A stretch of DNA of 46,888 bases from an uncultured Saprospiraceae bacterium (GTDB taxonomy: Bacteria > Bacteroidota > Bacteroidia > Chitinophagales > Saprospiraceae). Where the stretch lies: the NCBI GenBank assembly GCA_938016265.1, contig CALLWB010000066.1, positions 1 to 46,888 of the forward strand. The letters run 5' to 3'. The position numbers and the translations under genes are program-made. The notes beneath the pieces are model-generated. The model was not told the DNA's origin and ran no database searches. It saw only the letters and a list, made by a program, of their open reading frames with translations. Positions 9,597-18,062 of the stretch are shown piece by piece (within the stretch, counting starts at the first letter, position 1; each line of letters opens with the position of its first letter).

Positions 9597-10529
9597 ATGT
9601 CCGATATTTATGAATTATTATCCAAACACTTCCTAGGAGAGACGACCAAGGAAGAAGAGCTTTTGGTCCAGCAGTTTAAGTTGGAAAATCTGCAGGAATA
9701 CGAAACGCTTCAGTCTTTCTGGAAAAAGGAAGAAATTGTCCTTGTCAATGTAAATACTGAACAAGCTTGGGGAAAAGTGGTAAAAAAAGCTCAGTCTTCT
9801 CCGCCCATTGCCGTCTACCGATATTTGAAGTTTGTGGCCTCTGCTGCTGCTATTTTTCTATTGGTCTCGGTTGCTTTTTTCATTTACAACTCCTATAGTT
9901 CTACTCAATTGTATGTGAAAGTAGAAGCGAAGGAACAAAATAAGAAAATGCTTCTTGAGGATGGATCCATTGTTTATTTGGCTGCTGGTGCTTCTTTTTT
10001 GTTTCCTAAAAGCTTTTCAACAGATCAGCGAGAAGTACATCTTGAAGGAGAAGCGTTTTTTGATGTTGCGAAAGATACTAACCGACCATTTATTATTCAT
10101 ACCAATCATTCTGATATAGAGGTAGTGGGTACTTCTTTTAATATCAAAACGGTAGTCGATCATACGGAGATAGCTGTTGCCACTGGAAAAGTGGAAGTTC
10201 GCTCGTTGTTTGACGAACAATCGTCTCTTCTTACTCCCAACCAATCTGCCAGAGTTACCAAAGACACCTTATCTGTTTATGCATCTAACAATCAGAACTA
10301 TCTGGCTTGGAAAACTGGTGTCTTTCATTTTGAAAAAACGCCTATTAAACAGGTTGTAGAAGAACTGAACACCTATTACAATGACCAAATTCTGCTATCT
10401 CAAAAAGAGGTGGATTGTTTGTTGTCTTCTTCCTTTCATAAGTTGAAGCTAAAAGAGGTTATCGAAATAATTGAGCTTAGTTGTAATCTTAAATTAACCC
10501 AAAATAAGGAGATCTATGAACTACATTAA
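9597..10529 (+). CDS. FecR-family anti-sigma/sigma regulator, single-pass inner-membrane protein
   Basis: A FecR-type protein of about 310 residues. It has a cytoplasmic N-terminal part (residues 1-77) that would bind the sigma factor, one membrane span at about 79-97 (FVASAAAIFLLVSVAFFIY), a periplasmic FecR domain (motifs LLEDGSIVYLAAGASFLFPK, EVHLEGEAFFDVAKD, VVGTSFNI) and a C-terminal DUF4974-type domain (HFEKTPIKQVVEELNTYYN). In this family the periplasmic part senses the STN domain of the partner TonB receptor and relays the signal to the sigma factor. A TTG two codons upstream (9591) is possible, but ATG at 9597 is the better start. The gene overlaps the start of the TonB receptor by 14 bases, which argues for co-transcription and translational coupling. 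Confidence 0.92.
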   Translation: MSDIYELLSKHFLGETTKEEELLVQQFKLENLQEYETLQSFWKKEEIVLVNVNTEQAWGKVVKKAQSSPPIAVYRYLKFVASAAAIFLLVSVAFFIYNSYSSTQLYVKVEAKEQNKKMLLEDGSIVYLAAGASFLFPKSFSTDQREVHLEGEAFFDVAKDTNRPFIIHTNHSDIEVVGTSFNIKTVVDHTEIAVATGKVEVRSLFDEQSSLLTPNQSARVTKDTLSVYASNNQNYLAWKTGVFHFEKTPIKQVVEELNTYYNDQILLSQKEVDCLLSSSFHKLKLKEVIEIIELSCNLKLTQNKEIYELH

Positions 10530-13212
10530 TATAAAAAGATGCTTATTATTTGGTGTTTTCTGGGTAGTATTAGGGTTCTCTGCTAGTGCGCAAAATGGAC
10601 TATTGAATAAGGAAATCACTATTGCATTTGAAGATTTATCGATAAAAGAATCCCTTGAAAAACTGGAAAAAACAGCCGGATTCACAACCGCCTATAATGA
10701 TCGGGCGTTGGCAGATTCTAAAATCACGATCACGTTTGAGAAGGAGTTATTGAGTGAAGTGCTGGACGCTTTATTAGCCAACAAAAATTTATCCTATAAG
10801 GTCATCGGTAACACGATTACGATTTTCCCTACCAAACAAGAAGAAAGTAGCAAATCTAAGGAATCTAAGCCTTCTCTAAAAGAAAGCCCTCCTCAAAGAA
10901 CCAAGGAAAAGTACACCATCAACGGGTATATCATGGATATAGAAAGCAACGAAACACTTCTAGGAGCGACAGTATATTGCAAGGAGTTAGAACTAGGTAC
11001 GGCCACCAACGAATATGGGTTTTACAGTATCACTCTGCCTGAGGGAACCTACGAACTTGTTTTTTCGTATGTGGGCTATTCATCAAAAAGTGAAAAATTT
11101 AGTTTAGATAAAAATATTGAATACGCTGCTTTTTTAAGCCTTGGGGAACAGTTAAAAGAAGTAGTGGTGGTGGCTGATGAGAAAACACTTCGACATTCGG
11201 AAACACAAATGAGTAGCAACAAAATCTCCCTGGAAAAGGTAAAATCGATTCCTGCATTAATGGGTGAAAGAGATGTGCTAAAAATCATACAGTTAATGCC
11301 TGGTGTACAATCGGGTTCGGAAGGTACTACCGGCTTATATGTGCGAGGGGGTGGGCCAGATCAAAACCTGATGCTTTTGGATGGGGTACCAGTCTATAAT
11401 GCAAGCCATTTATTTGGGTTTATGAGCACCTTCAATGGAGATGCGATCAAAAGTGTAGAGCTCATTAAGGGCGGATTTCCTGCTCGTTATGGCGGACGTT
11501 TATCTTCTATAATCGATGTTCGAATGAAAGAAGGAAATATGAAAAAAATCCATGGAGATTTGACAATAGGTTTAGTTTCTGGAAGATTTAACCTCGAAGG
11601 TCCAATAATTAAGGACAAAACCTCCTTTAGTTTTTCAGGTCGAAGAACCTGGTTCGATTTGATCACTACGCCCGTACAGAATAGCATAAATAAAAACGCC
11701 CAGTCTACGGAAAACAAGCAATTCAACGCGTATAATCTATATGATATCAATGCAAAAATCAATCATAAATTTTCAAACAAAAGCAGACTGTATTTAAGCA
11801 CCTATCTTGGGAATGATAAACTTATTAACGTTGAAAAAGGGGCCACCTCTAGTGAGGATGGAAAAATGACGTGGGGCAATAAATTGGTCACCGCCAGATG
11901 GAATTATCAATTAGCGCCGAAGTTGTTTAGCAATACTACGCTCTATTTTAGTGCCTATGATTTTGATTTTGAAAATGAGTTTATTTCTGACACAAACACC
12001 TCTAATCCAGTAAAAGAATATTATTCATCCAATTCAAATATTCGTGATTACGCTGGCAAAATCGATCTCAACTACAATCCTCATCCCAATCATTATATCC
12101 GTACAGGAATAAAATTCGGTCATTACAAGTTTACACCGACTACCTCCTATCAAGAACTTAAAACAGGCGAAGATCCAGCAGTTGCAACAACCAACGGTAG
12201 TGACAAAATCGGTGGAATTGAAATGAATGCCTACATCGAAGATGATGTTATCTTGACGAAAAAAATCAAAATAAATGCAGGGATTCATTTAGTAAATTTT
12301 TCTGTGCAAAACTCAAATTATTTTTCTTTCCAACCGAGATTAGCGCTTAGTTATTTAGTAACTGAACGATCTTCGTTGAAGTTTTCTGCTACTAAGATGA
12401 CTCAGTTCCTGCACTTATTGGCAAGCCCTGGATTAGGCTTACCTACTGACTTATGGGTTGCGAGTACGGACAAAGTCAAGCCTGAAAACTCCTGGCAGTT
12501 TGGCCTTGGATATACCCAAAGCCTAGGAAAAGGATATGAATTAACCGTAGAAGGGTTTTATAAGGACATGAATAACCTGCTAGCTTATAAAGCAGGGTTT
12601 AATTTCTTCTCTAATAGCGGAGACTGGGAAAACAGGGTGGATATCGGTGATGGAGTAAGTTATGGTGGAGAAATATTGCTGGAGAAAACAACAGGAAAAA
12701 CTACCGGATGGATTGGCTATACGCTATCCAAATCAACAAGGAAATTTCCAAATATCAACAATGGCAAAGCATTCCCTTATAAGTATGATAGACGGCACGA
12801 CATAGGTGCGGCAATCATCCATAAAAAAAGCGATCGCTTAGATTTTGGTTTGGTTTGGGTTTATGGTACGGGTAATACCTACACTTTGGGAACAACAAAT
12901 TATAATGCTTTAGGAATAAATACACCGCAAACAGGTAATGGTTCCCTTTTTGAAAGCATGGGCACAGCCAATTATATTGAAACCAGAAACAATCAACGAA
13001 TGCCAGCCTATCACCGACTGGACTTGTCGGCAAATTTTCACAAAGTAAAAAAACGGGGAAAGCGCACCTGGAGTTTAGGAGTTTACAATGCCTACGCTCG
13101 ACAAAATCCATTTGTAGTTTACAACACGTTTAATTCTAGCGGAGATCCCATATTAAAGCAACAAAGTCTTTTGCCAATCCTCCCCTATTTTTCTTATTCC
13201 TTTAAATTTTAA
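10516..13212 (+). CDS. TonB-dependent outer-membrane receptor with N-terminal STN signalling domain
   Basis: 898 residues. A signal peptide ends near residue 26 (SASAQ). An STN (secretin/TonB short N-terminal) domain spans about 33-105 and a carboxypeptidase-regulatory-like beta sandwich about 134-210 (NGYIMDIESNETLLGATVY, GTATNEYGFYSITLPEGTYE). The TonB plug is at about 230-340 (LMPGVQSGSEGTTGLYVRGG, LLDGVPVYNASHLFGF, ELIKGGFPARYGGRLSSIIDV), and the rest is a 22-strand-type barrel ending in F (YFSYSFKF). The STN domain fits surface signalling through the FecR protein upstream. AAGGAG sits a few bases before the ATG, an unusually good Shine-Dalgarno for this phylum. The substrate cannot be read from the sequence; pairing with a DUF4249 lipoprotein rather than SusD argues against a standard polysaccharide-utilisation locus. 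Confidence 0.94.
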   Translation: MNYINIKRCLLFGVFWVVLGFSASAQNGLLNKEITIAFEDLSIKESLEKLEKTAGFTTAYNDRALADSKITITFEKELLSEVLDALLANKNLSYKVIGNTITIFPTKQEESSKSKESKPSLKESPPQRTKEKYTINGYIMDIESNETLLGATVYCKELELGTATNEYGFYSITLPEGTYELVFSYVGYSSKSEKFSLDKNIEYAAFLSLGEQLKEVVVVADEKTLRHSETQMSSNKISLEKVKSIPALMGERDVLKIIQLMPGVQSGSEGTTGLYVRGGGPDQNLMLLDGVPVYNASHLFGFMSTFNGDAIKSVELIKGGFPARYGGRLSSIIDVRMKEGNMKKIHGDLTIGLVSGRFNLEGPIIKDKTSFSFSGRRTWFDLITTPVQNSINKNAQSTENKQFNAYNLYDINAKINHKFSNKSRLYLSTYLGNDKLINVEKGATSSEDGKMTWGNKLVTARWNYQLAPKLFSNTTLYFSAYDFDFENEFISDTNTSNPVKEYYSSNSNIRDYAGKIDLNYNPHPNHYIRTGIKFGHYKFTPTTSYQELKTGEDPAVATTNGSDKIGGIEMNAYIEDDVILTKKIKINAGIHLVNFSVQNSNYFSFQPRLALSYLVTERSSLKFSATKMTQFLHLLASPGLGLPTDLWVASTDKVKPENSWQFGLGYTQSLGKGYELTVEGFYKDMNNLLAYKAGFNFFSNSGDWENRVDIGDGVSYGGEILLEKTTGKTTGWIGYTLSKSTRKFPNINNGKAFPYKYDRRHDIGAAIIHKKSDRLDFGLVWVYGTGNTYTLGTTNYNALGINTPQTGNGSLFESMGTANYIETRNNQRMPAYHRLDLSANFHKVKKRGKRTWSLGVYNAYARQNPFVVYNTFNSSGDPILKQQSLLPILPYFSYSFKF

Positions 13213-13224
13213 ACAATCAAAATA

Positions 13225-14400
13225 ATGAAAAATATACCCCTTCTTTTACTGGTAATTTGCCTGGTGGCATTAAATTCTTGTTCCAAAGAATTGCCTTACC
13301 CTGATGCGGATGCAACGGATGTTTTGGTGATGAATGGCCTACTAAGCCCGGAAACTGGTGCCATCGTATATTTGAGCCAAAGCTGCCACATAACTGATCG
13401 CAATTGTAATCAAAAGACAATAGAAACTGCGCAGGTTATGTTAAAAGATGAGTCAGGGAACGACTTGGTTGAATTGACTCATGACCTCAACGGAATCTAC
13501 AAAGCGGATGGATATCAAGTACTTCACAATAAAAAATATACCATCGAGGCTAAAAATGCTGGTTTTGAACCGATCAAGTCAAAGGCCAGTGTGCCGAATC
13601 CCTTCAATTGCTCCTTGACCGATCAGGGTGAGGCTATGATTGCCAATTATGTTTGCTGGACATTTGAAATTGAAATTGAAGATAATCCAGAGGAAACCAA
13701 TTATTATTTAATTGATGGTTGGATAGACATCTTAAATGGGAATCATGAGGAATTCAATAATGAGCTAAATGGATTTTCCGTGCCTCATTCCGGGTTCATT
13801 ACCAATGATATCAATGCAGAAAATAACACGTTGATATCACCGGTGGATATAGTCGCCTATCCCTTGAGTTTTGTTTTTCTAAAAGACGATAGTTTTAATG
13901 GCCAAACGTACCAATTAGAGTTTGGACTAGTAGAGGAAGATACCCGGTATGACAAGGATTTTGAACTAGAGGCTCATATTCGGGTCAAATCGGCGAGCAA
14001 GGAACTGTACGACTATTACAAATCAGTCACCACTTATAAATTGACTTCTTCAAATATTCTATCTGAACCCCAACAAATATTTTCTAACATTGAAAAAGGA
14101 ATTGGGATTTTCGCAGGTTTTACAGAACGCGAATTTGTAGTAGATCTGCCACAAACGGAATTCTACCCTGCTACTGATATTCTATTTGAGAATGCTGGCT
14201 GCACAAGCCCTTGTACGGTCCAGTTTTTTGCAGATATCGGCGACCAGGTAAATTTCATTTGGGATTTTGGAGATGGGAATACTTCTACGGAGGAAAATCC
14301 CGAGCATCAATACCAGGCACCTGGTAACTATCTGGTGTCGTTGAATATGTCGCTTGGTCAAAGTTCTTACGTCTATTCTGCAGAGGTTGAAATTTTTTAA
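13225..14400 (+). CDS. DUF4249-family lipoprotein with C-terminal PKD domain
   Basis: 391 residues. The N-terminus is a lipoprotein signal peptide with lipobox ALNSC (Cys19). Residues from about 25 to 320 match the DUF4249 pattern: an early LVMNGLLSPETGAIVYLSQS strand region followed by a carboxypeptidase-regulatory-like fold (AQVMLKDESGNDLVELTHD, KYTIEAKNAGFEPIKSKASV). The last 66 residues (326-391) are a PKD/Ig module with the hallmark FIWDFGDGNTSTEENPEHQY. DUF4249 proteins are typically encoded just after a TonB receptor and are thought to be its surface lipoprotein partner; the molecular function is not established. The gene starts 12 bases after the receptor stop, so it is the last gene of the operon. 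The PKD tail looks like an added domain and may bind carbohydrate or protein; that is inference. Confidence 0.88.
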   Translation: MKNIPLLLLVICLVALNSCSKELPYPDADATDVLVMNGLLSPETGAIVYLSQSCHITDRNCNQKTIETAQVMLKDESGNDLVELTHDLNGIYKADGYQVLHNKKYTIEAKNAGFEPIKSKASVPNPFNCSLTDQGEAMIANYVCWTFEIEIEDNPEETNYYLIDGWIDILNGNHEEFNNELNGFSVPHSGFITNDINAENNTLISPVDIVAYPLSFVFLKDDSFNGQTYQLEFGLVEEDTRYDKDFELEAHIRVKSASKELYDYYKSVTTYKLTSSNILSEPQQIFSNIEKGIGIFAGFTEREFVVDLPQTEFYPATDILFENAGCTSPCTVQFFADIGDQVNFIWDFGDGNTSTEENPEHQYQAPGNYLVSLNMSLGQSSYVYSAEVEIF

Positions 14401-14541
14401 CCTAGTCATTTTAACAACTGGTAACATCGATTTATACGTTATTTCTTTTGCAAAAAGGAGGTCTGCAAAAACCTTTGGCACCATTGGTTAGATAGGGCTT
14501 TGTCCCCTCCTTTCCATTTTGTTCTCTATAATTTATTATTC

Positions 14542-14580
14542 ATAGTTAATTTCCATAACTTACAAATACGAATTAACTAT
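14542..14580. promoter_or_regulatory. Perfect 10-bp inverted repeat upstream of the hydroxylase operon
   Basis: ATAGTTAATT (14542-14551) and AATTAACTAT (14571-14580) are exact inverted copies separated by 19 bases. The right arm ends 25 bases before the first gene of the three-gene unit. The spacing puts the arm centres about 29 bases apart, close to three helical turns, which suits a regulator dimer; a hairpin is the alternative. Such AT-rich repeats can also arise by chance. Confidence 0.4.
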
Positions 14581-14605
14581 AATATTGAACTAGAATCGAA
14601 CAGAT

Positions 14606-15187
14606 ATGGAAACTAAACGGAGGACAAAAGACCGGGTAAAATTGCCTTTTACTTTTGATACGGCAAAATTGATTGAAGAATTTGAGGCCTTAAAGTTAAA
14701 TCAATTCACCTATTATGATGTGATCCCATTGCGTGCGCCAGCACATTTAATAGATACGTCGCTACCATTTCCACCGCCCTCTGATAATTATGCAGATGGT
14801 TCTTGGACAGAATGGCTGGACACTTCCTACCTATTGGAGTCCTCCTATTTAACAAGCGTGGTGGATACCTTCCGCAAACATACGAAGGTAACCTTGGTTC
14901 GGATGTTGCGGCTGGAGGCAGGTGGCATCGTAAAAGAGCACACGGATCCTACCCTTGGATTGGAAATATCAGAATCCGTTATTCGACTTACCATACCCGT
15001 TCTTACGAATGATGAAGTAACTTTTTATTTGAATGATGTCCCTGTCGACATGAAACCTGGAGAATGCTGGTACCTAAGACTCACAGATCCCCACCGAATC
15101 ACGAACTTTGGAAAAACAGAACGAATAAACGTATCGATAGATATAATTCCTAATGATTGGGTTCGAGGTTTGATAGAAAATAGTTAG
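14606..15187 (+). CDS. Aspartyl/asparaginyl beta-hydroxylase-like 2-oxoglutarate oxygenase
   Basis: 193 residues, fitting the cupin-fold Asp/Asn beta-hydroxylase family, which hydroxylates side chains using Fe(II), O2 and 2-oxoglutarate. The metal triad is visible: H112 and D114 in KEHTDPT and H163 in DPHRITNFG, with R173 (ERINVSID) suited to bind the 2-oxoglutarate carboxylate. The region before it (LVRMLRLEAGGIVKEHTDP) and the strand IRLTIPVLTNDEVTFYLND also fit. No signal peptide, so it is cytoplasmic. It is the first gene of a unit in which the next gene starts nine bases downstream and the third starts one base after the second. Small bacterial members often act on peptides, amino acids or natural products; the substrate here is unknown. 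Confidence 0.85.
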   Translation: METKRRTKDRVKLPFTFDTAKLIEEFEALKLNQFTYYDVIPLRAPAHLIDTSLPFPPPSDNYADGSWTEWLDTSYLLESSYLTSVVDTFRKHTKVTLVRMLRLEAGGIVKEHTDPTLGLEISESVIRLTIPVLTNDEVTFYLNDVPVDMKPGECWYLRLTDPHRITNFGKTERINVSIDIIPNDWVRGLIENS

Positions 15188-15196
15188 TTTAATGGG

Positions 15197-15922
15197 ATGA
15201 AAATCATCTCTTGGAATTGCAATATGGCTTTTAGAAAAAAATGGCCGCAGATTATGAAATTCCAGCCTGACTTATTGGTCGTTCAGGAGTGTGAGCAGGA
15301 ATCTAAATACAAAAAATCGCAGTTAATTTCGGGGTATACTGATTTCCTTTGGTTTGGTGATAATCCAAACAAAGGGTTGGCAGTGCTTTCTTTTAATGAC
15401 TATAAGGTTGCCCTGGCAGAAAATTATAATCAAGCTTTCCAATACATCGTCCCCATCCTACTTAGCAAGGGGAAAAATGAAATTCGGGTGTATATTGTTT
15501 GGGCTATGCCCCATCCGAAAAGCAGTATTAAAAGCTATGTCGGCCAAATTTGGGATGCTATAAACTATTACAACGAGCCGGCGTTCAGCAAGGAAAGTTT
15601 GTGGATCGGAGACTGGAACAGTAATGCCATTTGGGATAATCAAAGAAAAGCCAGCAACCATACTTCGATCGTCAACAAACTAGAAGCATCTGGTATTGTC
15701 AGTCTTTATCACACACTTCGAAAGGAGCCCCCTGGACAAGAAAAAGAACCGACGCTTTATTTGCTTAAAAATAGAGACAAGCCTTACCATATGGACTATT
15801 GTTTTGCTCCTAGACATTGTATCAGTGATCACACAACGGTGGAAGTTGGAAAATTTGAGCAATGGATAACGCTAAGTGATCACATGCCTCTGATTATTGA
15901 CGGTTTAACATTACCTTTGTAG
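15197..15922 (+). CDS. Endonuclease/exonuclease/phosphatase (EEP) family protein
   Basis: 241 residues of the EEP (DNase I-like) fold. Key residues are in place: N7 in ISWNCNM, E31 in LLVVQECE (metal ligand), D139 and N141 in WIGDWNSN, and the C-terminal D228-H229 in LSDHMPLI. No signal peptide is seen, so it should act in the cytoplasm. The family cleaves phosphodiester or phosphomonoester bonds in nucleic acids, phosphoinositides or small molecules; motif content alone does not choose. It is short compared with Xth-type exonuclease III (about 270 residues) and lacks a clear H in the PHPK loop position. It is nine bases after the hydroxylase gene and one base before the peptidase gene, so all three are very likely one transcript. 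Confidence 0.8.
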   Translation: MKIISWNCNMAFRKKWPQIMKFQPDLLVVQECEQESKYKKSQLISGYTDFLWFGDNPNKGLAVLSFNDYKVALAENYNQAFQYIVPILLSKGKNEIRVYIVWAMPHPKSSIKSYVGQIWDAINYYNEPAFSKESLWIGDWNSNAIWDNQRKASNHTSIVNKLEASGIVSLYHTLRKEPPGQEKEPTLYLLKNRDKPYHMDYCFAPRHCISDHTTVEVGKFEQWITLSDHMPLIIDGLTLPL

Positions 15923-15923
15923 G

Positions 15924-17267
15924 ATGAGAGTCTTTAATGTTTGTATACTATTATTGTGTTTTTTTAATGTGAACGGGCAAGAGGTAAGAGAATATATCGA
16001 CTTACAAATGCATCCGACTATTCATGTCCCCTATTCTTTTATTGGAAAGGGATTTGAATCCTTCCCTCCTGAGAAAGAACCGAAACTCACCTACAAGCAC
16101 CAATTTAAGAACGTGAATTATTCAAATTATTGGATAAATAACAAAGGAGCCAGAATTATCGTGACTGGCGCACTTACAAAAGAAGGAATTAAAAACAATA
16201 AAAAAGCAAAACGTGTAATTTCCGAGCAAGTTGAATATGTGAATAATTTTGCCCTAGAAAATTCCGATGATTTTGTAGTCGCAAAATCGCCTGGTGAGAT
16301 AAGAACTCTTTTGAAGACCACTGAAAAAACGATTATTGTTCATTCTATTGAAGGCGCAAAAAAACTGATCACCAATCAGGCGGATGCGGACTATTGGGCG
16401 AGTCAGGGAGTTGCGTTTATCACTTTGATTCATCTGGTCGATTCGGATTTGGGAAGTTCCGCAATCAAACCGAGTATAGTCACCAAATTAATCAACCTGA
16501 AAGGAACATTGAAAAAGACCAAAAAAAGAGGCGGATTGACAGAAAAAGGGAAAGAGACTATTCTTTGGCTGGCGAATGCTGGTATCATGACAGACATTAC
16601 CCACATGTCGGATCAATGCAGGACGGAGGCGCTTGACTTTATGGAGGAACACCAAATCCCACCTATAGTGACACACGATGTATTCCGACCGATACAAAAC
16701 CACCCAAGAGGCATATCAGAAAAGGAGATATTAAAAATTTATCAGAACAACGGATTTATCAGCCTGCCAATCAGCGGAGCATCCTTGAAACCGCATAATC
16801 CAGCACCTAAGTATCAACAGCAATTAGACAGTCTGGACTGCTATTGCAATGGCTCCATCGATACGTATAAATTCACCTACCAAGCTGTTAAAAATCTGAT
16901 CGAGTCCAACCACCAATTCATAGCTGAAAAAACCGGATCTTCTGACCATTTTTCCGATTTATCTGAAGCAGAAAAAGTAGATTTCTCGATTGGGTTTCAA
17001 AGCGATTTTAATGGTTTCCTAAATCATAGTAGACCGAGATATGGCAAGAAGGGCTGCTATGAACCCGTTGAAGGCGTCACCTATGAGCCGATAGAGTTGG
17101 ACGGAATGCCTCATCCAGGCTATCTGGAGTCGCAATGGAGGTTGCTTGAAAAAGAAGGGGTTGATCTGGAACCTATTAAACGGAATTCAGAGAAATTTTT
17201 GCAGCTATGGGAATATTTTCTAGAGCACAAAGGAACATTTGGCAAGTCATTGGGAACATTCCAATAA
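15924..17267 (+). CDS. Exported peptidase M19 (membrane dipeptidase)-like protein
   Basis: 447 residues with a signal peptide ending near residue 19 (FNVNGQ). The fold and motifs match the M19 renal-dipeptidase branch of the amidohydrolase superfamily: H30 in DLQMHPT, bridging E143 in VHSIEGAK, H227 in DITHMS and H251 in VTHDVFRP, followed by an HPRGIS loop. The C-terminal GMPHPGYLESQWRLLEKEGVD segment matches the family's last helices. Oddly, the usual HxD metal pair reads H-P-T, so the first Asp ligand is replaced by Thr32. Classical members hydrolyse dipeptides, including those with a D-residue. Here the activity may differ. Start ATG at 15924 lies one base after the previous stop codon, indicating translational coupling. 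Confidence 0.82.
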   Translation: MRVFNVCILLLCFFNVNGQEVREYIDLQMHPTIHVPYSFIGKGFESFPPEKEPKLTYKHQFKNVNYSNYWINNKGARIIVTGALTKEGIKNNKKAKRVISEQVEYVNNFALENSDDFVVAKSPGEIRTLLKTTEKTIIVHSIEGAKKLITNQADADYWASQGVAFITLIHLVDSDLGSSAIKPSIVTKLINLKGTLKKTKKRGGLTEKGKETILWLANAGIMTDITHMSDQCRTEALDFMEEHQIPPIVTHDVFRPIQNHPRGISEKEILKIYQNNGFISLPISGASLKPHNPAPKYQQQLDSLDCYCNGSIDTYKFTYQAVKNLIESNHQFIAEKTGSSDHFSDLSEAEKVDFSIGFQSDFNGFLNHSRPRYGKKGCYEPVEGVTYEPIELDGMPHPGYLESQWRLLEKEGVDLEPIKRNSEKFLQLWEYFLEHKGTFGKSLGTFQ

Positions 17268-17345
17268 TAGCCTCATCAGAATTTCATTGTCGTTATTATT
17301 AATTATATTCAATGTATAATTGGTCGTTACTCAAAAAAATACAAC

Positions 17346-18002
17346 ATGAAGTTTACTATTTGCTTATTTGCTCTATTCTCCACACTTCTTTTATTTACTA
17401 ATTGTAGTGAAAGACTACACCAGGATACTTCCAGCTCCCAAGTAGAAACTTCCGCTAACCACATAGAATCATCCACCCAAATGGTAGATGGGAAATGTTA
17501 TGAACGATGTTTTAATACCAGTCCTTACCTAACAGAAATTGAAGAAATAGCAGTTTTTACTGGCAATTCCCGGGAGGAAGACGTCGATTTAGAACATCGA
17601 ATCATCGAAGCCCCTACAAACCAAGGTTATAATTCGACCGACGAACTTCCTAACGCCAAAGAATATGTCATTCTGAAAGACACCAGCCAATCTCCAAACT
17701 TTGTACTGCGACAAATATTTGTGCAAAAAAAGGCCACAGAGGAAGACCAATACACCATGAAACGCGTCGTCTGCCAAAGTAACATCAACTCTACGCTTAT
17801 CGGAAAAGTGCAGCAGGGACTTAGAACAAACGGCTACTATGATCACCCCACTAATACCTCCGTGATGGACAATCAAACCCTTACTGCTTTAAGAGCATTC
17901 AAAAAACAACGTTCCCTGTCTTGCGGCGATAGGTTGGATGTTGAAACACTGGAGTTATTGGGAATTTCCTTAGAGAAAAAATATACGGAGTATAATTGGT
18001 GA
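17346..18002 (+). CDS. Lipoprotein with C-terminal peptidoglycan-binding-like domain
   Basis: 218 residues. A lipoprotein signal with lipobox LFTNC (Cys20) is followed by a Ser/Thr-rich linker to about residue 45, then a region with a CYERCF pair of cysteines. The last 60 residues (LIGKVQQGLRTNGYYDHPTN, MDNQTLTALRAFKKQRSLSC, LDVETLELLGI) follow the three-helix PG_binding_1 pattern seen in cell-wall enzymes and anchors. No catalytic domain is visible. It probably tethers or senses at the peptidoglycan. It stands 78 bases after the M19-like gene and could be read with it, though the gap is larger than those upstream. Confidence 0.7.
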   Translation: MKFTICLFALFSTLLLFTNCSERLHQDTSSSQVETSANHIESSTQMVDGKCYERCFNTSPYLTEIEEIAVFTGNSREEDVDLEHRIIEAPTNQGYNSTDELPNAKEYVILKDTSQSPNFVLRQIFVQKKATEEDQYTMKRVVCQSNINSTLIGKVQQGLRTNGYYDHPTNTSVMDNQTLTALRAFKKQRSLSCGDRLDVETLELLGISLEKKYTEYNW

Positions 18003-18062
18003 TTGAGGTATTGTTTTTTGTCGGGGAGTTAATTTTTGCAGTGAAACAAGGCATCACGAAGC

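Noticed and set aside
8985-14400. SusC/SusD polysaccharide utilisation locus
   Set aside because: The receptor is followed by a DUF4249 lipoprotein, not SusD, and no glycosidase is adjacent.
14454-14513. AAAGGAGG/CCTCCTTT pairing as a terminator of the uptake operon
   Set aside because: The stem is 8 bp but the loop is 44 bases and no tight T tract follows; chance pairing is likely.
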